A stretch of DNA of 64,000 nucleotides from Gloeobacter violaceus PCC 7421 (GCF_000011385.1 NC_005125.1:3224001-3288000), one strand, 5' to 3'. Shown: positions 9,059 to 18,095, numbered from the stretch's first letter. Notes: generated by a model not told the origin, from the letters alone. Translations and numbers: made by a program.

Positions 9059-9619
9059 ATGAGTGAATCCGCAGCCCAAGAAATTCCGATGAGTCGGCGC
9101 CAGTTGCTCTCCTTCGTCACCGGCGGAGCGATTGCAGCGACGACGGCAGCCACTCTTTACCCTGTGGTCCTGTACTTCCTGCCGCCTTCCACGGCCGGCG
9201 GCGGTGAGGGGGTCGCCGCCAAAGACAAAGAAGGCAAGGACATTTCTGTCTCCAAACTGCTGGCCGCAGCGACACCGGGCGAGCCGGTGCTCACCCTGGG
9301 CCTCGATGTCAACGGCGGCGACGCCACCTACATCGTGATCAACGATCAAAAAGAGATCGCCAATTTCGGAATCAACGCCGTGTGCACCCACCTGGGCTGC
9401 GTGGTGCCCTGGGACAACGGCGCCAAGCAATTCAAGTGCCCCTGCCACGGATCGGTCTACAATGCCGACGGTGGTCTGGAGCGCGGTCCGGCGCCTCAAC
9501 CGTTGGCGTTGGTCAAAGCCACCGTCTCCGATGACAAGGTGCTGATTGCACCCTGGACCGAGCAGGACTTCCGCTGCACCGACTTGTGGTGCAACAAGGA
9601 TCCGTACTGGGTGAAGTAA
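9059..9619 (+). CDS. petC: Cytochrome b6f Rieske iron-sulfur subunit
   Basis: 186 residues. A Tat-like N-terminus ([13 protein letters not shown]) leads into a transmembrane helix ([14 protein letters not shown]). The 2Fe-2S ligands are visible: CTHLGC (Cys109, His111) and CPCHGS (Cys127, His130), with the disulfide Cys pair between. It transfers electrons from plastoquinol to cytochrome f at the p-side of the energy membrane. petA follows after 22 bp, the standard cyanobacterial petCA operon. The ATG at 9086 is an alternative start, but 9059 has the clearer ribosome site (GGGAGAAC). Confidence 0.97.
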   Translation: MSESAAQEIPMSRRQLLSFVTGGAIAATTAATLYPVVLYFLPPSTAGGGEGVAAKDKEGKDISVSKLLAAATPGEPVLTLGLDVNGGDATYIVINDQKEIANFGINAVCTHLGCVVPWDNGAKQFKCPCHGSVYNADGGLERGPAPQPLALVKATVSDDKVLIAPWTEQDFRCTDLWCNKDPYWVK

Positions 9620-9641
9620 GCAACGCAGAGGGTATCGAAGC

Positions 9642-10670
9642 ATGAAAAAGCAATGGATAGCCGGTGCCTTCGGCTTGACGGCGGCGCTGGCAGGACTGGT
9701 GAGCGTGCCGCAGAGCGCCTTGGCCTGGCCGAGTTTTGCCGCAGGCTACGAGGAAGCGCGCGAGTCCTCGGGCAAGATCGTCTGCGCCAACTGCCACCTG
9801 GCGGTCAAGCCGACCGAAATTGAAGTGCCGCAGTCGGTGCTGCCCGGCAAGGTTTTCGACTTGAAAATCCACGTCCCCTACGACACCAAAATCCAGCAGG
9901 TGGGGGCGGACGGCAGCCCGGCGCCGATGCAGATCGGCGCCTACATTCAGTTGCCGGAAGGTTTTACTGTCGCCGACGAGAAAGAGTGGAGCGCCGAGGC
10001 CAAAGAGTCGATCGAGAAGTACGGCGGGGTGACTCCTCTCTATGCCGACAAGCCCGAGCGCTCGAATATTTTGATCATCAATCAGATAGACGGCTCGACG
10101 GTGCCGGGGCAGGAATTTATCGTGCCGGTCAAACCCCCCGACCCGAACGCCAAAGACGCCAAGGTCAACTTCGGCAAGTACGGCGTCTATGTGGGCGCCA
10201 ACCGCGGTCGTGGCCAGGTTTACTCCAACGGTGTGGCGAGCAACACCGCCCAGTACAACGCCCCGGTGGCAGGCACGATTAGCGCCGTCCAGACGGGGGT
10301 CACCTTTACCGACAAGCTGCAGTACGGTCTGGGCACCGAGGCTACCGACTTCGAGTACACAAACGGCACCCGGGTGACGATCACCGACGAGAAGGGCAAG
10401 GCGAGCATCGTCAATATCCCTCCCGGCCCCAAACTGCTCGACACCGTCAAGCAGGGCGCCCAGATCAAGGCGGGCCAGCCGCTGACCAACGACCCGAACG
10501 TCGGCGGTTACGGCCAGGAGGAGCGCGACATCGTTCTGCAAGATCCGCAGCGGGTGACCTGGCTGGTGGCTTTTCTGGCGGCAGCCTTCATCTGCCAGTT
10601 GCTGCTGGTGCTCAAGAAAAAGCAGGTCGAAAAAGTGCAGGAGTTCGAGGCGCAGAAGCAGGGTCTTTAA
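9642..10670 (+). CDS. petA: Cytochrome f precursor
   Basis: 342 residues. A 28-residue signal ends at SALA, and the mature protein would begin WPSFAAGYEEAR. The haem site is CANCH (Cys48-Cys51-His52). The C-terminal membrane anchor is around VTWLVAFLAAAFICQLLLVL, followed by KKKQVEKVQEF. Cytochrome f accepts electrons from the Rieske centre and passes them to plastocyanin or cytochrome c6. The mature N-terminal residue is Trp, whereas most cytochromes f have Tyr there as the second haem ligand. It is followed by a strong terminator. Confidence 0.97.
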   Translation: MKKQWIAGAFGLTAALAGLVSVPQSALAWPSFAAGYEEARESSGKIVCANCHLAVKPTEIEVPQSVLPGKVFDLKIHVPYDTKIQQVGADGSPAPMQIGAYIQLPEGFTVADEKEWSAEAKESIEKYGGVTPLYADKPERSNILIINQIDGSTVPGQEFIVPVKPPDPNAKDAKVNFGKYGVYVGANRGRGQVYSNGVASNTAQYNAPVAGTISAVQTGVTFTDKLQYGLGTEATDFEYTNGTRVTITDEKGKASIVNIPPGPKLLDTVKQGAQIKAGQPLTNDPNVGGYGQEERDIVLQDPQRVTWLVAFLAAAFICQLLLVLKKKQVEKVQEFEAQKQGL

Positions 10671-10691
10671 GCGCAATCCATTGCGACTTCA

Positions 10692-10723
10692 GGGGCCGGG
10701 GAATGCTCCCCGGCCCCTTTTTT
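10692..10723 (+). terminator. Rho-independent terminator of petCA
   Basis: A perfect 10-bp GC stem, GGGGCCGGGG / CCCCGGCCCC, with loop AATGCT, then six T. It lies 22 bp after the petA stop. The T-tract runs into the stop codon of the opposite-strand hemJ, so it could also end transcripts of that gene. Confidence 0.9.
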
Positions 10724-11294
10724 ATTGCTGGCCCCCTTGGGAAGCGAGTTGTTTTTCTTTGTCCAGGCGTCGCTTGCGGGCGTAGAGCTGAATGGTGACA
10801 GCGAAGCTGATCACCAGCCCGAAGACGATCCAGGCGGTGGCGTCGGTGGGCAGATCGTTTTTGAAGACCGCCAGCAGCACGATGGTCACCAGCAAGATGG
10901 TCGGCGCTTCGTTGAGGGCGCGCAGTTGCTTTGGACCCCAGCGGCAGGTGCCCGCCGCCAGTTGCGTGCGCAGTCGCATGCAGTAGAAGTGATAGCCCAT
11001 GAGCAGCACCACCAGGGTCAGCTTGATGTGCAGCCAGCCCGCTTTGAGCCAGTCAGGCTGCACGACGAGCATGCCCACGGCCATCGCCACCGTCAGCACC
11101 ATGCCGGGAGTCGTGATGATGTTGAGCAGCCGTTTTTCCATGATCTCGTACTGCTTTTTGAGAATGGCCCGGGCCGCTTCGGGCTGCTCGTTCGCCTCGA
11201 CGTGGTAGATAAACAGGCGCACCAGGTAAAAAAGCCCCGCAAACCAGGTGACAAACCCGACGATGTGAAACGCTTTGAACCAGAGATAGGCCAT
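10722..11294 (-). CDS. hemJ: Protoporphyrinogen IX oxidase HemJ
   Basis: 190 residues from the ATG giving MAYLWFKAFHIVGFV. Four to five hydrophobic segments are seen. The family-defining His is in the first helix (FKAFHIVG); other conserved residues include KRLLNIITTPGMVLT and the KAGWLHIKLTLVVLLMGYH segment. HemJ is the cyanobacterial enzyme for the penultimate haem/chlorophyll branch step. The frame extends 13 codons further upstream. It converges with petA, sharing the terminator region. A Lys/Arg-rich tail (KRRLDKEKQ) is likely cytoplasmic. Confidence 0.88.
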   Translation of the reverse strand: MAYLWFKAFHIVGFVTWFAGLFYLVRLFIYHVEANEQPEAARAILKKQYEIMEKRLLNIITTPGMVLTVAMAVGMLVVQPDWLKAGWLHIKLTLVVLLMGYHFYCMRLRTQLAAGTCRWGPKQLRALNEAPTILLVTIVLLAVFKNDLPTDATAWIVFGLVISFAVTIQLYARKRRLDKEKQLASQGGQQ

Positions 11295-11476
11295 CTTTTC
11301 GCTTCGACGCGGCAACGCCATCAATGGTGGCACTCCCCACCGCGCACCGCAACACCGCTCAAGCAGGGGGTGCGGCCCTGTCCGATACTGGTACGATCGA
11401 CTCGTTGCCGATTGTGTTTGGCGCGTTCGTGGGGGAGCGTCGGGCCGGCTGGGGCAGTCTCAGCCCAAGGGCGATG

Positions 11477-12316
11477 ATGAGCGAAACCTGGCAAATCACC
11501 GGTTGCTCCGTGCGCGGCGCATCCCACTACACCAGCGGCCTGCCCAACCAGGACGCCATTACCTGGCGCACCGGCGAGCGGCCCATTTTGGCAGTCGCCG
11601 ACGGCCACGGCAGCATTCGCCACTTCCGAAGCCAGAAAGGATCGCGCCTGGCGGTCGAGGCGATGGCGAGCACGCTCGAAAGTTTCCCGGCCACCCTCAC
11701 CGATCCGGCGGATCCGGCCGCAGTCGAACATGTGGCCCACGCCCACTTCAGAGTGCATCTGGTGGAAACTTGGCGGCAAATGGTAGCGGAGCACCTGGCA
11801 AAAAAGCCGGTCACCGAGGCCGAGTGGCAGCAACTGGAGGCCGCCGCCGGTCCCGCCGCCCGTTTCTTTCAGCAGCACAGTCCCGAAACCGCCTACGGTT
11901 CGACCGCGCTGGGGGTGCTCGTTACCGAGGCGTATCTGCTGTTTGTGCAACTGGGGGACGGAGACATGCTCTGCGTTGATGCACAGGGTGCCACAAGCCG
12001 TCCTTTTGAGCGCGACCGCCGTTTTGCTCTCAACCAGACCACTTCGCTGTGTTTGGAGGAGGCGGCCGAGGAGACGCGTGTGTGCATCTGGCCGACGCCA
12101 TCCCCCACCTTGATTCTGATTGCCACCGACGGTTACGCCAACTCTTACCGCACTGAAGCGGCTTTCGAATCGATTGGTTCTGAGTATCTGCAATTTCTGC
12201 GCGCCCAGGGGATCGACCAATTGCGCGCCGAACTGCCGACGGTGCTGGAGGATATCACCCGCCGCGGCAGCGGCGACGATATCACCTTGGGTGTTCTTTA
12301 CCGCGCGTCGGCCTGA
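11477..12316 (+). CDS. PP2C-type (PPM) serine/threonine phosphatase
   Basis: 279 residues from one of two adjacent ATGs (11474 or 11477). PPM metal-site motifs are present: ILAVADGHGS (Asp binding Mn/Mg), YGSTALGVL, FVQLGDGDML, LILIATDGYANS, and the C-terminal RGSGDDITLGVL that completes the dinuclear site. The starting GCSVRGASHYTSGLPNQD segment matches the bacterial PP2C-like domain (Pfam PP2C_2). No membrane segment or additional domain. The target is unknown. It starts divergently from hemJ and converges with the matrixin gene 40 bp downstream. Confidence 0.85.
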   Translation: MSETWQITGCSVRGASHYTSGLPNQDAITWRTGERPILAVADGHGSIRHFRSQKGSRLAVEAMASTLESFPATLTDPADPAAVEHVAHAHFRVHLVETWRQMVAEHLAKKPVTEAEWQQLEAAAGPAARFFQQHSPETAYGSTALGVLVTEAYLLFVQLGDGDMLCVDAQGATSRPFERDRRFALNQTTSLCLEEAAEETRVCIWPTPSPTLILIATDGYANSYRTEAAFESIGSEYLQFLRAQGIDQLRAELPTVLEDITRRGSGDDITLGVLYRASA

Positions 12317-12355
12317 ACGAACCACGGCACAGCACGGCTCCATGGCAAGTCCGCT

Positions 12356-15037
12356 CTAAGGCCGCGTGATCCCGGCGGGCATGGCGTACAGACGCCAGAG
12401 CGTCTGCAGATCCCGCCCGGACGGTTCGTGCACACCGCGCATCTCGGGATACATGATGTCCTCGGGGTCGTCGCTGTGGCCCCACAGTCCAATGGCGTGG
12501 CCGAGTTCATGCACCGCGAGCATCTGGACGTACTCGGGCAAATCACCCGGTCGCTCGCCCAGCAGGTGCCCGAGGCCGAGGGTGACTTTGAGCATGGGCA
12601 TGCGGTTGCCCAGACCGGTGAAGGTGGCATGGCCCGCCCGCCCTTCGCGGTCCGCCGCGACAAAAACCACGGCGATATCCGCCTGGAGGGGGTCTTCCAC
12701 CTGCATGAACTGCACCGCGCCGCCGCTGCCGGTCTGCCATTTGAGGGCGGCCCGCCAGACGGCGGCGGCCATTTCCGGTTCGGGGGCGCCACCGGTATAG
12801 AGCCGAATCGGCAGGCGCGTGAAGCGGACCACCTGACCGCGCACCAGGCTCGAATCGATGTAGTCCGCCGTGGTCGGTCGGGCAGGCTCACGGGCAAACA
12901 GCCGACCGGAGCCCCCCAGTTCTTCGCCCATGGAAAGATCGAAGCGCGCGGCCAGATGACGGTAGTAGGCCAGCTGGACCGGCGAGCGGTTGGCCGATGC
13001 TTTGGCTGCAAGCAGACGGCCGTAGGCGGCGCTCAGCAACCTCGAAGCGTTGACGCTCCTGGGGCGCAGGTGCACAGCCAGTTCCAGCCAGGCTGCCGCC
13101 GTGGCCGCATCGCCCCGTACCAACAGCTCCTGGCCCATTCGCTCGTAGACCCATCCCAGGGCGGAACGCGCCGGTTGCGACGGCAACAATATCAGCGAAG
13201 CCTGCCATAGCGCCGCCGCCGATTGCCATTGCGAGGCGGCAGCAGCCCGCACACCCTGGTTATAAAAAGCGAGAGCTTGTTTTGGATCGCGGCGCCCCGG
13301 CAGGTTGCCGCTTAGCAACTCTCCGACTACCGCTGTGCGGGCAGGAGTTGCCTCGGACGGTTTACCCGGAGCATTTCCCTCCAGCACCACCGGCTCCCGC
13401 AGACGCGCCCCCACCACCTGACCGTCGTAGACCGTGGCAAAGTAGCGGTTGAACAGGTCGCCCCCACCGTAGAGGCCGCTACGCAACTCGAACTCTTCTT
13501 TGAGCGGGAGCACCTCCGATTCAGCCGCCACGGGATTCGCGCCAAGACTGGCGAGTACCAGCCGCACTCCCACCGGGGCTGTCGGAACGAGTTGCCCCTG
13601 TACCGCAGTGCCCGCCCGAACAAGCGGTATGCCCCGCCGGTCGCGCGCGTCGTAGAGCACCCTGCCTGTGATGTCCTGCCCTTCGTTGGGCGGCGGTCCG
13701 TCGGCCGGCCAGTCCAATTGCACCGGCAGGTAAGTGCCGGCCTCGATCGTCACGGGCGCGCTGCGCCAGGGCAGTTGAGCCGCCTGCGCCTGCACCCCGG
13801 TTTCGCTTACCACGGCCCGCCAGGGCTGCGCCGGCGCCTCCACCTCGACCGCAAGCGCCCGAACCCCGGAAGGCTGCAACCGCCGGAAGAGTGCTCCTGT
13901 CCGCTCCCGCAGCACGGCTTCGCTTGCGAGCGGCCCGACGACAACCAGGGGTTCGCTATCCGGTCCTTCGACAGACCGCACGTTTCCCCAGCCGAAGATC
14001 TGCTCAGCCTCCAGTCGGGAAGAAGGCGGGAGGACCGGCAGCGCACCGAGCGGCCGGGGTGGCTCCTCGGGCTCCAGCGGCACCACCGAATCGAGCAGCG
14101 CCAGGTTCATCGTCCGTTCGCTGCCGCCGCGCCGGTAGGTGAGGGCGACCTGCTCGCCCGGCCGACGGCGCCTGAGCATCGCCGAGAGATCCGCGGTGCT
14201 GTCCACGGCCCGTCCGTCGAGGGCCACCAAACGATCCCCGGTGCGCAGACCGCTATGGCGCGTCTGGCTTGCCACCCAGTTGACGATGGCAAGTCCCGGC
14301 CCGCCCCCTTCGCCGATCCCCAGACCCAGCATCAAAGGCACGGGTCTAGGCTCCATCGGCACCCGCAGCTGCCATTCGGGTTCGGCAGTCGGTGCGGATT
14401 TGGCGACCGGTCTGCTTCGGGGGACGGCGGTTGCTTTGGGAGTACGGACAGAGGCGACGGTCGGGGTGCCGTACTGGCGGATGCGGCTGGTCGCCGACCG
14501 GTACAAAGTGCTGTCTCCCTGGGCCTTCGCCAATTGGGCCGCCTTTTTGAGGTCGCCCAAAGCCCCGGCGGTATCTCCCAAAGCGGCGCGGGCCAGGGCG
14601 CGGTTGTGCAGCGCCAGGGCATTGTTCGGATCGCGGCGGATCACTTCTGAGTAGTCCGCCGCCGCCCCCGTGCGATCTCCCAGCGCGGCGCGGGCGTTGC
14701 CCCGGTTGCCGTAGGCCACCGCCAGATCCGGGTCGAGGCGGAGGGCCTCGGTGCAATCGGCGATTACCCCTTGCAGATCGCCCAGTTTCAACCGCGCCCG
14801 TGCCCGGTTGCTGTAGGCCAGGGCATGACCGGGATCGAGGCGGATGGCCCGGCTGTACTCCTCGATCGCCCCGGCAAAGTCCTGGCGCTGCAGTTTGACG
14901 TCACCCCGGCTGAGCAACCGGGCGGCTTGATGATCGGCTGCCGGTTGTGCCACAGCGGTCAGCGGTGCGGTAGGAAGGCACAGACCAAAAACCAGCAGAT
15001 GGATCAACCAGAAAGAGGATTTCGGCTTCATGGCCAC
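12356..15037 (-). CDS. Exported TPR-PDZ-matrixin multidomain metalloprotease
   Basis: 893 residues. Signal peptide at 1-30 (WLIHLLVFGLCLPTA). Residues about 35-175 are four to five TPR units (AIEEYSRAIRLDPGHALAYS and copies). Around 230-315 is a PDZ domain (GLAIVNWV...SGLRTGDRLVALDGRAVDS). A less defined beta-rich middle follows, then more TPR-like helices at about 600-690. The C-terminus is a metzincin: HELGHAIGLWGH (His843, His847, His854) with Met-turn DIMYP at 862. The third zinc His is one residue later than in classical matrixins. Likely a periplasmic protease or processing enzyme. Confidence 0.85.
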   Translation of the reverse strand: MAMKPKSSFWLIHLLVFGLCLPTAPLTAVAQPAADHQAARLLSRGDVKLQRQDFAGAIEEYSRAIRLDPGHALAYSNRARARLKLGDLQGVIADCTEALRLDPDLAVAYGNRGNARAALGDRTGAAADYSEVIRRDPNNALALHNRALARAALGDTAGALGDLKKAAQLAKAQGDSTLYRSATSRIRQYGTPTVASVRTPKATAVPRSRPVAKSAPTAEPEWQLRVPMEPRPVPLMLGLGIGEGGGPGLAIVNWVASQTRHSGLRTGDRLVALDGRAVDSTADLSAMLRRRRPGEQVALTYRRGGSERTMNLALLDSVVPLEPEEPPRPLGALPVLPPSSRLEAEQIFGWGNVRSVEGPDSEPLVVVGPLASEAVLRERTGALFRRLQPSGVRALAVEVEAPAQPWRAVVSETGVQAQAAQLPWRSAPVTIEAGTYLPVQLDWPADGPPPNEGQDITGRVLYDARDRRGIPLVRAGTAVQGQLVPTAPVGVRLVLASLGANPVAAESEVLPLKEEFELRSGLYGGGDLFNRYFATVYDGQVVGARLREPVVLEGNAPGKPSEATPARTAVVGELLSGNLPGRRDPKQALAFYNQGVRAAAASQWQSAAALWQASLILLPSQPARSALGWVYERMGQELLVRGDAATAAAWLELAVHLRPRSVNASRLLSAAYGRLLAAKASANRSPVQLAYYRHLAARFDLSMGEELGGSGRLFAREPARPTTADYIDSSLVRGQVVRFTRLPIRLYTGGAPEPEMAAAVWRAALKWQTGSGGAVQFMQVEDPLQADIAVVFVAADREGRAGHATFTGLGNRMPMLKVTLGLGHLLGERPGDLPEYVQMLAVHELGHAIGLWGHSDDPEDIMYPEMRGVHEPSGRDLQTLWRLYAMPAGITRP

Positions 15038-15205
15038 CGGTCACCAATTGCCTGGAGGAAGGACAAAAAAATATTACCTGCTGTCGCCTGTCTTCTGGGG
15101 ATAGAGAATGCACTTACCGGTTGGCAGCCATCGGCAATCATCAGCGACGGCGGCGGGTAACGTCTGTGCGACACGGCCTTTTTCGAGACCGCTCGGGCCT
15201 GGAAT

Positions 15206-15838
15206 TTACTTTATTTCCTCAAGAAGATTATTGCTATATTTCAGTAACTGCCTTTCGTTGGAGACAAAATTGTTGCAGTACGGAATCGCAGCAAATATTG
15301 AATAGTATAAGTTCTTCTGACCGAGAGCATACTGGTTCACAAGATTAGAACCGCACCGGTTCCTGAAATCCAGGGCTTTCTCCTGAGTTTCATAAACATT
15401 TGCGACAAGAAGCCTGGTCTCATAATCCATATGGGCTACAGCCTGGGAGGCTTGGGCCGTCCTCCAGGCAATCGAGTCAAATTCGGTGTAAGGTAACCCT
15501 CGCACTTTTTTGTCATTTAGCGTGTCGACAAGTTCTTTAAGCGTCACAACCTTCGGGCTGAGTAACTTGTCGCTGTCGACCTTGGTGGCATTGAGGTCTA
15601 CGAGCTTGTTCAAACCGGACAGCAACGCTTCGTGAGCCACAAAGTCTTTTTGCAGATTTTTTCTGTTATTGAGAACTTCTTTTCTGATATTTTTTAATGC
15701 TTTATCAACTAACTGACGATTTTTGGCATTCTCGCGCAACTCGTCGATTCCCAGAGCAAGCAAGATGGATACCACGATGGAGAATATTTCGACAAGAAGC
15801 ACCGGTAGGGCAAACGGTTTCGCTTTGATTGACCTCAT
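15206..15838 (-). CDS. AT-rich predicted single-pass membrane protein
   Basis: About 210 residues; the ATG at 15838 is preceded by GAGGA at good spacing, with a longer frame from 15880 possible. One N-terminal transmembrane helix (PVLLVEIFSIVVSILLALGI) is followed by a Lys-rich alpha-helical extracytoplasmic or cytoplasmic domain (ALKNIRKEVLNNRKNLQKD). This plan resembles a widespread family of membrane-anchored helical proteins of unknown function. Its DNA is markedly AT-richer than its neighbours, which suggests recent acquisition. No partner gene overlaps it. Confidence 0.7.
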   Translation of the reverse strand: MRSIKAKPFALPVLLVEIFSIVVSILLALGIDELRENAKNRQLVDKALKNIRKEVLNNRKNLQKDFVAHEALLSGLNKLVDLNATKVDSDKLLSPKVVTLKELVDTLNDKKVRGLPYTEFDSIAWRTAQASQAVAHMDYETRLLVANVYETQEKALDFRNRCGSNLVNQYALGQKNLYYSIFAAIPYCNNFVSNERQLLKYSNNLLEEIK

Positions 15839-15932
15839 AAAAGTCCTCGTCAAGACCTGGAAGCTCAGTAATGACAACATTTTCGCCCATTATGCAACGC
15901 CCTATTTTCAGGTGAGAGCCAAGCCAAGCACT

Positions 15933-16475
15933 TCACCGAAAATCAATGTTCCCCTCTCGAAACCAACGAGCTGCGATCTTCGGGTGTGCCACTAGTAAAT
16001 CATGGTCAGGGCGCTTGATTTCGCCGACTAGGCCCGGCACAAGCCGAAGCAATTCGGCGTCGAAGTCTTTGAAATTTGCTGTGATGAGTATTCTGGCTCG
16101 TCCGGCAACGGCAGTCCCGAGCACATGGGCGTCCTCCTCGTCTTTGAGGGCGACCACCCCCATCCCTCCAAGAGTCACACTGGGGAATTCCTGGAATGGA
16201 CCCAACCGGGCTAGTTCTGCCACCGCCTCGGCGAACCCCTTGGAGGCGACCGGGTCGTAGCCCAGGCGCATCAGAACCACCTCAAGGCGATTGAGCATCC
16301 CCCAGGAAACGACCAGTTGCAGCGGACCCAAAGCGCAAGAGCCGTCCCGCACGCACTGCACCAGAAACTGCGCCGCCGTATCCGTCCGACCCTTACTTAA
16401 GCCGAGGACGTAGGCCACAAAGACATTGAGGTCAAGCAACACCCGCCACACAGGCGGGGGAATCCTCTGGCTCAA
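15933..16475 (-). CDS. PIN-domain toxin (VapC-like)
   Basis: 180 residues with a PIN-like nuclease core: an N-terminal LLDLNVFVAYVL (first catalytic Asp), a middle LEVVLMRLGYDP helix, DEEDAHVLGTAVAG (acidic cluster) and ARILITANFKDF (final acidic strand, Asn in place of Asp). It would cleave RNA when freed from antitoxin. The first codon is TTG overlapping the antitoxin stop by four bases (16472-16475), so they are translationally coupled. The tail IAARWFREGNID is unremarkable. Confidence 0.8.
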   Translation of the reverse strand: MSQRIPPPVWRVLLDLNVFVAYVLGLSKGRTDTAAQFLVQCVRDGSCALGPLQLVVSWGMLNRLEVVLMRLGYDPVASKGFAEAVAELARLGPFQEFPSVTLGGMGVVALKDEEDAHVLGTAVAGRARILITANFKDFDAELLRLVPGLVGEIKRPDHDLLVAHPKIAARWFREGNIDFR

Positions 16476-16825
16476 GGACGAATCCCCTGCCCGTCCACGG
16501 CGTCCACCGCCATCGCAAGGATGGCGTCCTCATCCTCGGGAACCGATGCATTTGCAGGCAAAGACTGCGCCACTCTGCGGGCCGCGGCATCGAAACGATC
16601 AGCCCGCACCACCCCTGCTATCCGGTTTACCAGATGCCTGAACGCCTCCTCATCTCCTTCCAGTTCGCGCAGGGCGCTTCGCACATCCCCGCTCAGCAGT
16701 GCGTACAGCTTGAGCGCCGCCCCCGCCACCTGCGCCACCGAACGCGACTCCGCACGGGCAATCTCGCGGATCGCCTGGGCTGACTCGGCATCAGAGTACG
16801 CCGTGACTACTTCCTTGCCAACCAT
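16472..16825 (-). CDS. Antitoxin of the PIN-toxin pair
   Basis: 117 residues. The N-terminal half resembles a small DNA-binding fold of the ribbon-helix-helix kind (DAESAQAIREIARAESRSVAQVAGAALKLYALLSG). The C-terminal part (DEEAFRHLVNRIAGVV...VPEDEDAILAMAVDAV) would bind the toxin. It precedes and overlaps the PIN gene, as antitoxins do. A perfect 13-bp palindrome lies 14 bp upstream of its ATG and probably is the operator for autoregulation. Identification is positional as much as sequence-based. Confidence 0.72.
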   Translation of the reverse strand: MVGKEVVTAYSDAESAQAIREIARAESRSVAQVAGAALKLYALLSGDVRSALRELEGDEEAFRHLVNRIAGVVRADRFDAAARRVAQSLPANASVPEDEDAILAMAVDAVDGQGIRP

Positions 16826-16839
16826 CGTCGATGCCTTAT

Positions 16840-16868
16840 ATAACTCTTATAAACATTATAAGAGTTAT
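16840..16868. promoter_or_regulatory. Operator palindrome of the toxin-antitoxin operon
   Basis: ATAACTCTTATAA-ACA-TTATAAGAGTTAT is a perfect inverted repeat with 13-bp arms and a 3-bp centre, immediately upstream of the antitoxin start. It is strongly AT-rich in GC-rich surroundings and includes TATAA-like hexamers, so it likely covers the promoter. Dimeric antitoxins bind such sites. Confidence 0.75.
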
Positions 16869-17208
16869 CTCAATTATGAGAGGCTGGTAATTTCCTGGAG
16901 GCCATCAACTTTCGGGGAGTGGGGCGATTTCTGTTTGGAAGGCTGATGTTCCCCTCGAAAAACGCTCCGGACGGTACAAAGAAAGTTACCTACACGACAT
17001 CGCCTCAGAAGCACCTGGGAACCCAAGTACCCCAGGTGTCCCCCGGAAATTGATGGCCTCGGGATGTCATCCGCTCAGGGCAGCCATTCTTAGAACGAGT
17101 TGGCACTTCATGGCACGATCGCTCGTGCAGGGACGTATAGGTGACAGGCACAGGTGCCCGGGGCTATTTTTGGTTGGCGGCCGGCACCGCGCAAGGAGAA
17201 ACCGACAG
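16869..17208. other. Intergenic region with a hairpin, no gene seen
   Basis: 340 bp between the toxin-antitoxin operator and the MOSC gene. It holds one 8-bp stem (CACCTGGG ... CCCAGGTG, about 17012-17038) and an AAGGAGAA ribosome site at its end. No coding or RNA gene is convincing. Confidence 0.5.
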
Positions 17209-17772
17209 ATGGAAACGCAGAGCACACACATCACCACCGAAGCGTTCGAGGCGGCCCTCGCGAAGCTTCTAGACTCTCCCCGTGACGCGGGTCTTCTGGA
17301 GATGATCGTCGCGCGGCTTCCCAAAGAAAAGCGGCGCACCTGCTCTGAGGTGTATCTGTCTCCCGACGGCGGGCTCGCGGGGGATCGCTGGTTGCTCGGC
17401 AAAAACGGCCGCGCGCCGGATCCGCGGGCGCAGGTGTCGCTGATGAATGCGCGGGTACTGCGCCTGATCGCCGGGGAGGAGGACCGTATGCCCCTGGTCG
17501 GGGACAACCTGATTGTGGATCTGGACCTAAGTGAAGTGAATATCCCGATTGGCCAGCGCCTTGCGGTTGGCGAAGCGATCCTGGAAGTCACCGATAAGCC
17601 CCACACCGGCTGCTCAAAATTCAACGCCCGATACGGCAAAGCGGCGCTGCAATTTATCAACGCTCCTGAGCGCAAAGAATTGCACCTGCGCGGAATCTAT
17701 GCGCGGGTTGTGCAGGCAGGCGTGGTCCGCCTCGGAGATAAAGTGCACAAAATCGAAGGGATTTATTCGTGA
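17209..17772 (+). CDS. MOSC domain protein
   Basis: 187 residues from ATG 17209, preceded by AAGGAGAA. It is a stand-alone MOSC beta-barrel without the N-terminal MOCO_N module. The conserved Cys is in TDKPHTGCSKFNARYG, the residue that carries sulfur or binds molybdenum cofactor. GGLAGDRW and VGDNLIVDLDLSE are other family landmarks. MOSC proteins sulfurate or transfer Mo cofactor or reduce N-hydroxylated compounds; which applies here cannot be told. A frame upstream to 17050 exists but the ribosome site chooses 17209. Confidence 0.85.
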   Translation: METQSTHITTEAFEAALAKLLDSPRDAGLLEMIVARLPKEKRRTCSEVYLSPDGGLAGDRWLLGKNGRAPDPRAQVSLMNARVLRLIAGEEDRMPLVGDNLIVDLDLSEVNIPIGQRLAVGEAILEVTDKPHTGCSKFNARYGKAALQFINAPERKELHLRGIYARVVQAGVVRLGDKVHKIEGIYS

Positions 17773-18095
17773 AAAATTCAACTTTTTTCTCGCGGTGCTT
17801 GCGTTTTTCTTTTTTGGTCCCTAGCTGCCTGCGTACCCGAAAGTAGAAGCTTGACCGCGCTTCTGGCGGGCGACATGGCCGATGGTTTGAGCTCTTCCAG
17901 GAAGCCGGATGTTTCAGAGCATCCGCTTGAGCATAAAGAATTCGACTGTGAAGGTGATGCGGCTAATTTCTAGGCTACAAGCCAGGTTCCGCATTTTACT
18001 ATGGATAATCTAGACCAAGCATCGGCTTAGCCTTTTAACCGGAAGGCGATCAATTATCTGTCTGCTTTCGACATTGAGAGAAGGCAAGCAAAGGT
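17773..18095. other. Intergenic region, no gene seen
   Basis: 323 bp between the MOSC gene and the exported protein. Moderately AT-rich, with T-runs just after the MOSC stop that might act in termination. No RNA gene or clear operator was recognised. Confidence 0.4.
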
